Positions 45,245-57,178 are shown, numbered from the stretch's first letter. The stretch is 64,000 bases of DNA from Turritopsis dohrnii (GCA_027922465.2 BQMF02000069.1:372001-436000), one strand, 5' to 3'. Translations and numbers: made by a program. The notes: generated by a model not told the origin, from the sequence alone.

Positions 45245-45931
45245 GAAACTTCAGATATATACCTTCAATATGGCATAGGTCCCAATCTGTTCAATTGACA
45301 GTCAAGGTTGACTGACACTGACACTAGCTGACAGACTATAAGTGGCTGTAATCTCCAACACTCTCAAGCAAGGTAAAAAACAATGAAACAATAGCTGAAA
45401 TATTTTGTATGTAGCTAGGTGCTACCACACTCAGTGATAGTGCAAACATTAGGCTTGCCAAAAAATAAATGCATTTTTTTAAGAAACACATTATCCTAAG
45501 ACGAAATCCTAAACAAAGGAAGCAAGCTGATTGATATCGAAACTCCGCATCATTCGCAACACTGCACAATGTTAGTGTAGTAGACAGTACCTGTTGTAAG
45601 TCGACAGGCGGAAAAAATAATCGGAAGAGATTACAATTACTTAATAACCAATGCAGGGCCAATTTTCAAGGTTGAAAATAATTTAGAGGAGGTACTATTT
45701 TGCTGGCGAGAATCATGAATGAATATGGAAGGATTATTTTGAGATAACGAGACAACAGACATCCGTGATAAGAATTATTGACTGGTAGCCTTATGATTGA
45801 GTGCTCGCTTTCTGCTGCAGAGGTTGTTGGTTCAATATCAGCGACTATAAAAGTGTGAATCATTCCTCTAGCGCGAGGGTAGAAATGAAGTCTATGTTGG
45901 CTGTCTAGTTGGGCGCTTCTTGTCACTACAT
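45245..45931. other. Gap between the tandem array and PLE-C
   Basis: Mostly unrecognised sequence. A tRNA-like segment lies at 45783-45845. The last ten bases before PLE-C belong to its target duplication. Confidence 0.45.
45783..45845 (+). repeat. tRNA-derived SINE-like segment
   Basis: TGGTAGCCTTATGATTGAGT resembles an A box region, and GGTTCAATATC fits the B-box pattern at about 35 bases spacing. The sequence around them does not close an acceptor stem, so it is read as a SINE head or relic. Confidence 0.45.
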
Positions 45932-47880
45932 CTTCTTTACGTGCCTTCAATAACCATGGGATTGAAAGTAATTTGTCTAATGAGGAACTGGATGCCTTAA
46001 AAAAGCTTTCTAAAAAATTGGATATAGTCATCCAGAAGTCAGATAAGGGGAATTCTGTTGTCATTGTGGACAAAGCTGCATACGTTAATCGGGTCGTTTC
46101 GCTTTTGAGTGACACTGACAAATTTCAATCTCTTGATATTGAAGAGCACAAACAATTAAATTTTATAATCAATCAAGAAAAACGAATTAGATCGGTTTTT
46201 AAGTCTCTATTGGATAGTGGTACTATTAGCAACGAAGTTTATAATAAGTTATGTCCCACAGGTTCACGTTTTGGTACTATGTATGGCTTACCTAAAGTCC
46301 ACAAAAAGATCATCGACAATTGTCCCCAGTATCGCCCTATTTTGTCGGCTATAGGTACGCCTACTTACAATCTTGCTAAGTTTTTGGTCCCTTTGTTATC
46401 TGGTTTGACCACTAATGAGTTCACTGTTAAGGACTCTTTTACTTTTGCTAAAGAGGTAGTTAAACAAGACGCTGGCTTATTTATGGCTAGCCTCGACGTT
46501 GACTCTCTCTTTACAAATATTCCTCTGGAGGAGACTCTCGATATTTGTGTTAACAGTTTGTTTAACAACACGGACTCTGTGGAGGGACTCTCACGTAGAG
46601 ACTTTAGGAGGCTTCTTTGTCTTGCTGTTTCCGAATCGTATTTTGTTTTTAATGGGAAGTGTTACAAGCAAATTGATGGTGTAGCTATGGGCTCCCCCTT
46701 AGGCCCCACTTTAGCCAACACTTTTTTATGTTATCATGAGAAGAACTGGTTAGAAAATTGTCCTTCTAACTTTAAGCCATTATATTATAGACGTTATGTT
46801 GACGATATTTTTGTTCTTTTTTCTTCACAAGAACACGTTTCTCTGTTCAAAAGTTATTTATCTAGTCGCCATGCTAACATCAATTTTTCATCCGAGGAGG
46901 AGAGTGGTAATAGGATGCCTTTTCTAGATGTTAGCATTGAAAGAGTCAACGGCCAATTTGCTACTTCTGTTTATCGGAAACCCACTTTTAGTGGATTGTA
47001 TACTAACTTCACTAGTTTCATTCCCATATCATATAAGATTGGTTTGGTTTCCACCTTGATTTTTCGATGTTTTTCGATTTGTTCCGATATGTCACGTTTT
47101 CATGAAGAGCTTGTTAAGCTCAAAGAAATCTTTAAGAAAAATGGGTATCCTCTATCTCTGATTGATAAGTGTATTCGAATATTTTTTGAAAAATTATTTT
47201 CTGTACGGGAGACTATTGTTACAGTCCCCAAGAAGGATCTTATTATTGTTATTCCTTACCTGGGTAAACTTTCCTTGCAAACTAGATCCAGGTTGTCCAA
47301 GGTTTGTAGGGATAGTTTACCTTGCTGTAAGTTACAGGTTATTTTTAAAACTTCAGTTAGGTTATCTAGTTTTTTCAAATTCAAGGATAGAGTGAAAAAG
47401 GAGCTCTTGTCCGGAGTCGTTTATAAATTTACGTGTGGTTGCTGCAATGCTACCTATATTGGTAAAACTAAACGACATCTCAGGGTGAGAGCTTCTGAAC
47501 ACTTAGGCACATCCGCACTCACTGGCAAACGTGCAGTTTCTTGTAGAACGGCCATTAAGGACCATTTATTGTCATGTGATCACTCTCCTTGCTTTGACGA
47601 TTTCAGTATTCTCGCTTCTTCTAGTAACAATTTTCGTTTGGAATTGATGGAGAGTCTTTTAATCTCTCGGGACTGTCCTGTTTTAAATCGTAATTTAACT
47701 TCTATACCATTATTTCTTTACAGTTGAATACTCTGTATTTGCTTTATCACCTTATATGGTTATTTCTGATATTTATTATTGACACATCAAGGCGTGTTTT
47801 TTTTTAGTATATATAGACTGAAATTGTAAAAAATATTTACTTGAAAATGCTGGCTGTGGCCAGCGAAACGTCGTAATACT
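45932..47880 (+). repeat. PLE-C partial upstream copy (head-to-tail)
   Basis: These bases repeat 48746-50695. The only difference I noticed is one base in a T run of the 3' tail. The copy encodes the last 584 residues of the PLE protein (45973-47727) with all reverse transcriptase and GIY-YIG motifs. It is followed directly by the complete copy. Such a partial copy in tandem with a full one is the classic PLE arrangement and acts like a long terminal repeat. Confidence 0.93.
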
Positions 47881-48021
47881 GTGTTATACTTTGTTTACCT
47901 TATTTCGCTGCCGTGCAGGAAATCAACATGATTAACACACTTTACAAGTTTCTGCTATCGCTGTTATGGTAACGTAAGTCGAATATGCAACCACGTTCTT
48001 GGATTAGTCAATTAAATTATC

Positions 48022-50541
48022 ATGATTTTCGTCAGAGTTTTCGCTTTGGTGTTTTTATTCCTGGCTCGTCTTCGTTTTCCAACCAACAAGTCTATTTGCT
48101 GCGTGATACGTGAAAGATATGGAAATGAGACTGTTAAACTGGTAAGAAGGTTTGAAAAAGTCGATTTCAAGTTACGAAAAGCTTCGCTGGACCTAGAATT
48201 TTTAGAACAGTGCCAGAAAAATAACTACATCCCAAACTTTTTGAATTTCCGTGTTTCGTCCAAACGATTGAAGGACTCTAAAGCTTACACCGCATGTCAG
48301 ACCCGTTTGCTGAAGGAAGAGATCTCGCTCAAGAAGTCTGCAATACGACAACTTAAAACCGAATTTAAATCTTTGAAGGACGTCCTCCTAGTTAAACTCA
48401 ACTCAATCGATTATGCTCATATCTGTTCATTGTTCCTGACTTCAAACGATAAATCAATAAAACGACATCGTGAAACACATCAGAAGAAAATTGCAAGTTT
48501 AACATTGATCTCATCTAGAAATAAAGACACTCGTAAGATCATTTTTAACTATTCGAGTTATAGACTGTCTGAGCATGAAAATTCCTTATTGTCTAAAGGG
48601 CTTAATTTTGCTGTCCCTCCATCACAGTTGAATTACGCCGAATATTTGGTTAACTTTGAGTTACTTTTCCGGGACATCAAAAGTTTAGACCTCTCACGAG
48701 AGGATTACGACTTTGTTAAAACTAAAATTAAGGACACTGCTTTGACTTCTTTACGTGCCTTCAATAACCATGGGATTGAAAGTAATTTGTCTAATGAGGA
48801 ACTGGATGCCTTAAAAAAGCTTTCTAAAAAATTGGATATAGTCATCCAGAAGTCAGATAAGGGGAATTCTGTTGTCATTGTGGACAAAGCTGCATACGTT
48901 AATCGGGTCGTTTCGCTTTTGAGTGACACTGACAAATTTCAATCTCTTGATATTGAAGAGCACAAACAATTAAATTTTATAATCAATCAAGAAAAACGAA
49001 TTAGATCGGTTTTTAAGTCTCTATTGGATAGTGGTACTATTAGCAACGAAGTTTATAATAAGTTATGTCCCACAGGTTCACGTTTTGGTACTATGTATGG
49101 CTTACCTAAAGTCCACAAAAAGATCATCGACAATTGTCCCCAGTATCGCCCTATTTTGTCGGCTATAGGTACGCCTACTTACAATCTTGCTAAGTTTTTG
49201 GTCCCTTTGTTATCTGGTTTGACCACTAATGAGTTCACTGTTAAGGACTCTTTTACTTTTGCTAAAGAGGTAGTTAAACAAGACGCTGGCTTATTTATGG
49301 CTAGCCTCGACGTTGACTCTCTCTTTACAAATATTCCTCTGGAGGAGACTCTCGATATTTGTGTTAACAGTTTGTTTAACAACACGGACTCTGTGGAGGG
49401 ACTCTCACGTAGAGACTTTAGGAGGCTTCTTTGTCTTGCTGTTTCCGAATCGTATTTTGTTTTTAATGGGAAGTGTTACAAGCAAATTGATGGTGTAGCT
49501 ATGGGCTCCCCCTTAGGCCCCACTTTAGCCAACACTTTTTTATGTTATCATGAGAAGAACTGGTTAGAAAATTGTCCTTCTAACTTTAAGCCATTATATT
49601 ATAGACGTTATGTTGACGATATTTTTGTTCTTTTTTCTTCACAAGAACACGTTTCTCTGTTCAAAAGTTATTTATCTAGTCGCCATGCTAACATCAATTT
49701 TTCATCCGAGGAGGAGAGTGGTAATAGGATGCCTTTTCTAGATGTTAGCATTGAAAGAGTCAACGGCCAATTTGCTACTTCTGTTTATCGGAAACCCACT
49801 TTTAGTGGATTGTATACTAACTTCACTAGTTTCATTCCCATATCATATAAGATTGGTTTGGTTTCCACCTTGATTTTTCGATGTTTTTCGATTTGTTCCG
49901 ATATGTCACGTTTTCATGAAGAGCTTGTTAAGCTCAAAGAAATCTTTAAGAAAAATGGGTATCCTCTATCTCTGATTGATAAGTGTATTCGAATATTTTT
50001 TGAAAAATTATTTTCTGTACGGGAGACTATTGTTACAGTCCCCAAGAAGGATCTTATTATTGTTATTCCTTACCTGGGTAAACTTTCCTTGCAAACTAGA
50101 TCCAGGTTGTCCAAGGTTTGTAGGGATAGTTTACCTTGCTGTAAGTTACAGGTTATTTTTAAAACTTCAGTTAGGTTATCTAGTTTTTTCAAATTCAAGG
50201 ATAGAGTGAAAAAGGAGCTCTTGTCCGGAGTCGTTTATAAATTTACGTGTGGTTGCTGCAATGCTACCTATATTGGTAAAACTAAACGACATCTCAGGGT
50301 GAGAGCTTCTGAACACTTAGGCACATCCGCACTCACTGGCAAACGTGCAGTTTCTTGTAGAACGGCCATTAAGGACCATTTATTGTCATGTGATCACTCT
50401 CCTTGCTTTGACGATTTCAGTATTCTCGCTTCTTCTAGTAACAATTTTCGTTTGGAATTGATGGAGAGTCTTTTAATCTCTCGGGACTGTCCTGTTTTAA
50501 ATCGTAATTTAACTTCTATACCATTATTTCTTTACAGTTGA
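48022..50541 (+). CDS. PLE-C protein: reverse transcriptase with C-terminal GIY-YIG endonuclease
   Basis: 839 residues, uninterrupted. The N-terminal domain (1-250) is basic and helical, with the PLE-typical SEHENSLLSKGLNFAVPP near 195. Then QKSDKGNSVVIVDK (about 276), GLPKVHKK, ASLDVDSLFTNIP (about 430), GVAMGSPLGPTLAN (about 495) and catalytic YVDDIF (about 530). The GIY-YIG nuclease is near the C-terminus: VVYKFTCGCCNATYIGKTKR (about 737-756), with R and EH residues following. The first Met at 48022 precedes a hydrophobic stretch (FVRVFALVFLFLARLRF) that is unusual for the family, so the true start or an upstream intron may differ. Confidence 0.95.
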   Translation: MIFVRVFALVFLFLARLRFPTNKSICCVIRERYGNETVKLVRRFEKVDFKLRKASLDLEFLEQCQKNNYIPNFLNFRVSSKRLKDSKAYTACQTRLLKEEISLKKSAIRQLKTEFKSLKDVLLVKLNSIDYAHICSLFLTSNDKSIKRHRETHQKKIASLTLISSRNKDTRKIIFNYSSYRLSEHENSLLSKGLNFAVPPSQLNYAEYLVNFELLFRDIKSLDLSREDYDFVKTKIKDTALTSLRAFNNHGIESNLSNEELDALKKLSKKLDIVIQKSDKGNSVVIVDKAAYVNRVVSLLSDTDKFQSLDIEEHKQLNFIINQEKRIRSVFKSLLDSGTISNEVYNKLCPTGSRFGTMYGLPKVHKKIIDNCPQYRPILSAIGTPTYNLAKFLVPLLSGLTTNEFTVKDSFTFAKEVVKQDAGLFMASLDVDSLFTNIPLEETLDICVNSLFNNTDSVEGLSRRDFRRLLCLAVSESYFVFNGKCYKQIDGVAMGSPLGPTLANTFLCYHEKNWLENCPSNFKPLYYRRYVDDIFVLFSSQEHVSLFKSYLSSRHANINFSSEEESGNRMPFLDVSIERVNGQFATSVYRKPTFSGLYTNFTSFIPISYKIGLVSTLIFRCFSICSDMSRFHEELVKLKEIFKKNGYPLSLIDKCIRIFFEKLFSVRETIVTVPKKDLIIVIPYLGKLSLQTRSRLSKVCRDSLPCCKLQVIFKTSVRLSSFFKFKDRVKKELLSGVVYKFTCGCCNATYIGKTKRHLRVRASEHLGTSALTGKRAVSCRTAIKDHLLSCDHSPCFDDFSILASSSNNFRLELMESLLISRDCPVLNRNLTSIPLFLYS

Positions 50542-50656
50542 ATACTCTGTATTTGCTTTATCACCTTATATGGTTATTTCTGATATTTATTATTGACACA
50601 TCAAGGCGTGTTTTTTTTTTAGTATATATAGACTGAAATTGTAAAAAATATTTACT

Positions 50657-50690
50657 TGAAAATGCTGGCTGTGGCCAGCGAAACGTCGTA
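50657..50690 (+). ncRNA. Hammerhead-like fold in PLE-C 3' tail
   Basis: The sequence reads TTGAAAA, T, stem GCTGGC / GCCAGC with loop TGTG, then GAAACGTCGTA. The stem followed by GAAAC is exactly the stem II and second core box of PLE hammerheads. The first box TTGAAAA departs from CUGANGA at two positions, so self-cleavage is doubtful. The same fold is at 47842-47875 in the partial copy. Confidence 0.45.
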
Positions 50691-50874
50691 ATACTACATC
50701 TTCCGTTACCCAAATCGTGACTCCAGAATTTACTTCGCGGGACCCTTATTTATAAAAGTACCTTGAGGAATTGAAGAGGCCATAAAAGGAATAATCGGAA
50801 ACACTAATAATACAACTTTCAAACAAAAAGATGCAAATTATTAAAAAGGTAAAAATAATTCATCTAGTTGTAAT

Positions 50875-53800
50875 TCAGTCGTCTGTTGGTGGCATTTCCA
50901 TATTTTGAACGAGAAACACGTTGTAACGCGTCACATAGCCGACAAGCTCAAAATACACAGACGATCCAATGTACCACATGCCATACTTTCCTTGAATATC
51001 TATGATTTTCCAGAATACGCCATTGTCGATATCCTTAACGGAATGACGTGGAAAGTACCTCCAGTACTTGCAATACACGATGTTCACGCCACTTGACGAA
51101 ATACCTCGGAAATAATCTGTTAATAGTTTGTTTAAGTCCATTGACGAACGCTTAGGTATGCTCTGTTGGTAGGTAACATACGTAGTGACGTTTTTGCCGT
51201 CTTCTCCCATGGGATACCGACTACTTTCATACTTTGATCCGGCGTAATTTTGTATTGCAGAGTACGTATCGCCGTACATGCTTATTTTTCCATCGCCTGG
51301 TATATCCAAGTTGCCACCTATTATTCTAATTGGTGTTAAACCATGTTGCTCATCTTTTGAATCCACAACACAAACTCTATAATGTGTCGGTATTGTTTTA
51401 CCTAGAAGTTCCCTTTCATCAGGAATATTATTCATCCATTGATCCATGCTTATCTCCATTTCAGGACTCCAGATTAAAAAGTCAAACTGTTCCCACTTAG
51501 CCTGCTTTTTTCCTTTTGTCATGTACAACCATACTTTTGAATGATCATCTTTGTATTCACGATAAACTTTGTGAATATCAATATCGAAAGCTACATCCAA
51601 GCCTTCCTCCTCAACTACGACCTCCCATAGCTTTTGGTATCCATTTTTCAGGAAAAACGCCTTAACTATAATAGCAGATATATAAAAAAAAAGAAACTAT
51701 AAGTGGAAGTATCAGATCTTTATCTTGCAAAGTAATAACCAAACCCAAAACAACATACAAAACAATAAGTCATAAACAGAAACTGGGAATTAAGTTAGTA
51801 AACTATGCAATGCATCAGACGATCTGTGAATAATCAGTGCCGTAGACACGAAATTTTTTTTAGGGGGGCCCTGATGTTTAGTATCTAAGGAGGCCCCACC
51901 ATGGTTGGGGCCAAGGGGGCCGAAAATGGGATTTTATACCCCCTCTAGATTAGCTAAAACTGCATTTTCGAAAGTCAATTTTAAACAATAGGATATCCAA
52001 AATGACATAAAATTCTAGTATATTTTCAAGTTTCTAAGACTATCTTTGTTATAAACTCTGCATATATCCAAATACATTTTTGATAAGTACTACGATGGTT
52101 ATTGAAACAAAAATAGTAGCAAATGCTTTATAGCGCGAAGTGTTCAAAGATGTTTTTTCTTGTGTCATATTTGTCGATGAACTCATTCGCAACAGCTTTT
52201 AAGTCCAGTTTATCAACAGCATCTTTGTGGATGTGAAGAACGAGTAAGTTATCTTTCCTCTTTATTGTTGTTATCATTCCTTTGAATCACCATAATGCAA
52301 CACTTGCTGCATTGATTTATCCTGTTATTTCGTTGTGTCACCTCAAATGCGCAGTAAAAGGGGGAAATATTAAGCAAATATAAAGGAAATAAGGAAATAC
52401 AGACAACTCGAGAAGAAAACGTTATTTCTGATCTAAATCAAAAAAAAAACCATAATCTGAAAAAATTTTTTGGGGGGGCCGGGCCCCCCGGGGCCCCCCC
52501 CCCCCCCCCGGTGTCTACGGCACTGATAATACTCTGCAATACCCATATTCCGCCTTTCATGAACTTAGAATATTTAACTTTGATTTTTGTCTTAGAAAGC
52601 CCACAGGAGAAAAGAAGCAATCTAAAAATTATCAGGTGATGAAATCCAAGTTGTATTTGCAACCACGTATGGTATCAGACTTGATGTCAGCGGAATAGGA
52701 ACTCGTTCATAAAATGAAAAACGTTTTGTCATTCGGCCACTAAAATAGTAATAACAGAACAGTGGAAAAGTTAGACAAGGTGCACAAAGCTTCTTCTTAC
52801 TTCGGAGATATTTCGTCACCAACTTGAATGGTGAAATGATGTGAATGGATTGGCGATAAAAATGTTTATTGTTTGAATAATAGTTGTGTTCTAGTTTTAA
52901 AAACTGATTTCTTTGACTTACATGACACTGAAACATTGTATGTTGAAACTACAAATTTATTGAACCATGGAAATATGAAAGAAAATCCTTAAGGATTCAT
53001 GAACAGAGCTAGAACTACCACATTTTAATGAAAACTTACTTACCATCCACAGGAAAAGGCGGCAAAAATTTGACAATCAACAAATAAAATGCTGGAATTA
53101 TTGTTTGGTAACTATATCCGTAGACTTGAATGTAACAAAGAAAGATTGGATGTAGGATTGTAAGGTTGTTTCGCTCAAGAAATTCTTCAGCAGTCCCTCT
53201 GATCAAGTCCATGTTCTAAAAACAAAACTGAAGATAAACATAAAATGGAAAATGAATATTGAATAGGAGATTAGTTGTTGATGGAAGAGATAGTCAAAAC
53301 TGCACTTTCCCAGTAGTCAAAACCGTTAAAAAATTACTGCGTTGAAGGACATTAAAATAGTGTGTTTATTTCTATATAAATGCTCTGCTTTATAGTGATT
53401 TTTTAACAAATTTTCCTACTCCGTTAGATTTAACGGAGTAGGAAAATTTGTACACTGCTATACAGACAGGTTTCTTAAAGTATAGGAATTTATTTATTAA
53501 TCAACTCTAGATCACTGTATTTTTCGTTTGAAATTCTTACAATTGTGTTTGAATAAATAATCATAATCATAATAATCATAAAATAAGTAAAAAACAATTT
53601 GTTTTTAGCCAAAACGTTTCTAACACGCCGAACGTTTCAATGATTTTTAAGCCATAACCGTTCAAGGGGCCAATATCAGCATTGAAAATGTAAAAAAATA
53701 TTCTCAGAATGACGGATAAGCATATGTATAAAAACAACAGAACCACGAGAATTCGAAGCACAGCTTAAGTATTCTATAGAACAGGAACCGGTCAGCTAGA

Positions 53801-54899
53801 AAACCACACTAGACATCATTCCCACTTTGTTGCTGATATCAACAAACAATGATCATAAAAACGAATGATTCACTTGTTATAAACAATGTCATAACTTGGT
53901 CGGGGATTAAACCCAAGACCATTTCGAACAGGGAAAGCTAGGACCGCAAGAATACCAATCAATGAAGAAGGACTTTGATGTTAATCTTCACCGGAAGAAG
54001 TGGCGTGTTACAGTTGAATTTTAATCGCAAAGACAGTTTCTTTGAAACTTCAGATCTACCGAAATAGGTCTTTCACAATACTATCTGAAAGGATACGAAC
54101 TTCACGTGAGCTGTTTGAAAAGGATTGTAAAGAGAACGTGTATTAAAACAATCTGGGGGTGCATGTACTCACCATTGTACTTAGCTGTATTAGGTGTATG
54201 TATTATTTCTATATATTTGCCTAAAATACTACGTAAGAATAAAATGTTCCGTGATACCTTTGGTTTTGGAAGGACATGTCCATCAAATCTGCCAAAGATT
54301 TCACCATGCAATTTGTTATATCTTTTTGCAGCTTCAGCATACTCAGCAAGAATACTATCATCATCCATATTTCTGTAGTTCCCCCCAATATCCCTTCTGA
54401 TGTAATTGATCACGAACTCGGTAATGGTCATTTGCTTGTTGTCATACCAAAATGTTTTTTGTGGCATTCTGAGTAACTCATTTGGCAAAAATTTTTTTAC
54501 AAGTTCCAAAACGTGAACGTAGTCTTGAAGTATCATAATTGCGCCCATATTTAAGGCGGTATTTCGATGATACATGGTGTACACCTTCCCACCTATTCTC
54601 GAAGACTTTTCCAAGATATGAACATTTGTGAAGCCTTTTTGTTTGAGTAAGTAAGCCATGTGAATACCAGAGGCACCAGCTCCAACGATAGCAATTCTAT
54701 CATGATAAGAGTTTGGGCCCTTGATTTTATAAGGTAGATTCCTCTCAGAAAGTAATATGCTTTCCACTACATGTTTGTATGAAAACATGAAACACATGAA
54801 GAGACTCATATTTACTTCCATATGCAACATCTCTTTAATGTTCACTAAAGAAGTAACAATCTTTTGAATCAATACAATTAACAGATATAATAACGTCAA
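50875..54899 (-). CDS. FAD-dependent amine-oxidase-like protein (polyenoic fatty acid isomerase-like), three exons
   Basis: Exon 1 (54258-54899) encodes a hydrophobic N-terminus and a dinucleotide-binding fold: RIAIVGAGASGIHMAYLLKQ (GxGxxG), HILEKSSRIGGKV, then RYNKLHGEIFGRFDGHVLPK. It ends at AAAG/gtatca. Exon 2 (53044-53215) has DLIRGTAEEFLERNNLTIL and is followed by gtaagtaag. Exon 3 (50875-51665) starts within KAFFLKNGYQKLWE, continues with FLIWSPEMEISMDQWM and ends with the FAD-site motif MWYIGSSVYFELVGYVTRYN and a stop. Phases 0 and 1 match and the total is 1,605 bases (534 aa) without a lesion. Met at 54821 or 54809 are alternative starts. The reaction is probably oxidation or isomerisation of a small substrate; the exact substrate is unknown. 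This is the best-preserved host gene in the window. Confidence 0.85.
51835..52525. mobile_element. hAT-like non-autonomous element in the FAD gene intron (5-bp duplication ATAAT)
   Basis: The ends CAGTGCCGTAGACAC and GTGTCTACGGCACTG are perfect inverted repeats. ATAAT flanks both (51830-51834, 52526-52530). Both subterminal regions hold G/C homopolymer blocks (GGGGGGCC, GGGCCCCCCGGGGCC and a long C run near 52495). No transposase is encoded. Confidence 0.9.
53406..53451. repeat. Perfect 21-bp hairpin with a 4-base loop
   Basis: ACAAATTTTCCTACTCCGTT plus A, loop GATT, then the exact complement. It lies in the intron between exons 1 and 2 of the FAD oxidoreductase gene. No flanking element was recognised. 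Confidence 0.95.
53890..53965 (-). repeat. tRNA-derived SINE-like segment (minus strand)
   Basis: On the minus strand TGGTATTCTTGCGGTCCTAG resembles an A-box region and GGGTTTAATCCCC a B box. It lies in the first intron of the FAD gene. No functional tRNA fold is evident. Confidence 0.45.
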
Positions 54900-55180
54900 A
54901 CTTTAGCTTCATTCAAATTTCTATTCAATTTTCAAACAATGCGGATCCGTGTGTGTTGCCTCGCCTCATTCTCTTTTATGCAATAATCATTATTTTTCAA
55001 ATACTCGGTAAATCGTGAATGAAAACCGACCAACTTGAATGATTGCAGAGAATAAAAAAGAATGTAGACAATCCAATTTTATTGATACAAATTTTTGGTG
55101 GCTTCCGCACACCATGATCACGTACAATTTTTTTTCGTAAAAGTTCGTAATTTATAAAACATTAACAATAGAAAATTATA
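54900..55180. other. Upstream region of the FAD gene and orphaned 3' tail of PLE-D
   Basis: About 55070-55178, read leftward, aligns with the PLE-A 3' tail: CGTGATCATGG, a stem GGTG(t)GC / GCCACC, then an A-rich stretch. This is the 3' end of PLE-D, cut from its body (61067-63050) by the pogo insertion. The rest is probable promoter of the FAD gene. Confidence 0.65.
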
Positions 55181-56725
55181 CAGTGAACTCTCTATAACTC
55201 GAATACCCACGGGGAATTGGAAACCGTTCGAGTTATAGAGAGTTTCGAGTAATAGAGAGTTGGGAGTTTTTCCAAGATTTTGTTGAAACTTTTATACAAA
55301 TGGCCAATTAAGCTTGATTTTTTCCTTATATGGATTGGGGAGGAAAGAATTAAAAAATAAATACCAAATATTATATCTCGACAATTTATCCTTGGGAAAA
55401 GAAATCAGAAATTACAGTTTGCTTTTGTGCATTAAGGACATCTTTCTCGACAATTTGATTCAAGTCCTTAAGTGATTTCATCATTGCCTCCCCGAAATTT
55501 GAAAAGAGGCTGAAATCTTCAAGAACACTGATAGCTCTCCGCACTTCTGTATTCGTTGGTTTAGTTACTGTATCTTCATTCTCTTCGTCGTTATTTTCTT
55601 CGTCCGCTTCGTTTTGTTGTTGAGTTCCTGTTACTTCGGCAATTATATCAGCAGTTGTTAGTCTTCCATGCGATGTGGTTACCTCGATATCGAAATCTAC
55701 ATAATCGTCGGTTGTGATGTCGGTGTCGATTTGGTCAGCAAACCTTTCTTTAAGAACCGATAAATCAGCATTCAGAGTCTGAATAACGTCTTCTTCTACA
55801 TCTTCATCTCCTAACCCTTTAAATGGATCATCCTCTTCATTAATGGATTTTTCAGCATCCTTCTGCGAGATTCCAGATTTTTTGAAGCAGTTGGTGAATG
55901 TCTGATTGGAAACCTCGTCCCAGGCTTTCTTCAACATGTACATTGCTGATAGAATGGAGAATTTTGGGATAGGCTCATTTTTTTCCAAAGCATTGATGAG
56001 CTTACGAACGGCATGTGAACGATACTTTGCTTTCAAGGCTCGAATGATACCTTGGTCCATTGGTTGTGTGTGTGATGTGGTGTTTGGAGGTAGGAATATC
56101 AATTCTATCCATTTCAGATTTTGAACATGCGGATGGGCTGTGCAATTGTCGATAATCAAGGCGATCTTACGTTTAAAGACGGCAAATTTACGATCGAGCT
56201 CACGTACCCATTCCTCAAAGAGTTCTCCTGACATCCAACTTTTGTTCTGTGCACGGTATCGGCAAGGCAAGGTTTTAACTCCCTTAAAACAACGAGGTTT
56301 GACGGATTTCCCAATCACAAACATGGGTAATCTCTCTCCGTAGGCATTTCCAGCAGCCAAACCAGTGAGTCGGACTTTACTGAGTTTCCCCCCAGAACAT
56401 TTTTTTCCTTTTAGATGTAGGGTTTTGTTAGGCAAACACTGGTAAAATAAGCCAAATTCATCCGCATTGAAAATATTTTCCAATGCGTATCGGGAGAGGA
56501 TAGTTGGCAATGTTGTCTCCGTCCATGGCGCTGTCATCTCTTCAGTTACCGATTTCGATTCCCCAGCGATACTTTTAAACGATATACCGTACCTGAAAAA
56601 ATAAGAAGAATGAAAGTTTGAAGACATCTTACATTTTCTTTCTCGTGTAAATACAACTTAAAAATTCGAATTGGAAAACATTCGATTTTCGTATGCAAAA
56701 TTTTGTGTTGTGAAAAAAATAAGAG

Positions 56726-57178
56726 ATGAATGAAATGGAAAGAATGATGGCAGTCGAAGCAAAGTTAGAAGACATTCTTTCTTGTGAGGACATTCCAATT
56801 GTCAGACTTATTCAATATGAAATTAATGCTTTTGTCATGGGTTACCACGTTTATAAAAATAATTGGACCCCCTCAGTGGGAGATGAATTTCAAAGTTTCA
56901 TGGAGTCGACAAATATAATGGACAAATACGCAGTAGCTGTTAAAAAAGACGATGGAGAAGTTATTGGTCATCTCCCGCTTGAAAGATCTGGAAAGTTTGC
57001 AAAAACTGTTTTTTATTTTCTAAAAGCTGACAAAAGTCATGGGTGTACAATAACCGTCACTGGAAAGGCCATAAATGCTGGTGATGGCCTCGGGATGAAA
57101 GTTCCATGTAAACTATTTTTTCTCGCCGAAAAAAAGTTTATTGATATTTTACAAGAAAAGCTAGCAAAACTTTTGTAA
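56726..57178 (+). CDS. HIRAN-like domain protein encoded antisense in the transposase intron
   Basis: An intact 150-residue frame on the strand opposite to the transposase, wholly inside its 674-bp intron (56593-57266). Residues 30-140 match the HIRAN pattern: FVMGYHVYKNNWTPSVGDEF, then N-x-x-D-K-Y-A-V-A-V, GEVIGHLPLERSGKFAKTVF, the TVTGKAINAGDGLG stretch and VPCKLFF. HIRAN domains bind DNA 3' ends in HLTF-type proteins. Here it stands alone with a short acidic N-terminal helix (MNEMERMMAVEAKLEDIL). Several Met codons could be the start; the first is given. Its location suggests a passenger gene of the transposon. Captured host DNA is an alternative. Confidence 0.75.
   Translation: MNEMERMMAVEAKLEDILSCEDIPIVRLIQYEINAFVMGYHVYKNNWTPSVGDEFQSFMESTNIMDKYAVAVKKDDGEVIGHLPLERSGKFAKTVFYFLKADKSHGCTITVTGKAINAGDGLGMKVPCKLFFLAEKKFIDILQEKLAKLL

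Larger units (their letters stand above)
45932..50695 (+). mobile_element. PLE-C: complete Penelope-like element with 10-bp target duplication
   Basis: Layout: partial copy (45932-47880), 5' leader of the second copy (47881-48021), intact 839-aa ORF (48022-50541), 3' tail to about 50693. CTACATCTTC occurs at both junctions (45926-45935 and 50694-50703), overlapping the element ends by a few bases, and is the likely target duplication. The intact frame and near-identity of the tandem copies show a recent insertion. It lies about 170 bases beyond the stop of the FAD oxidoreductase gene and may sit in its 3' flank. Confidence 0.92.
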
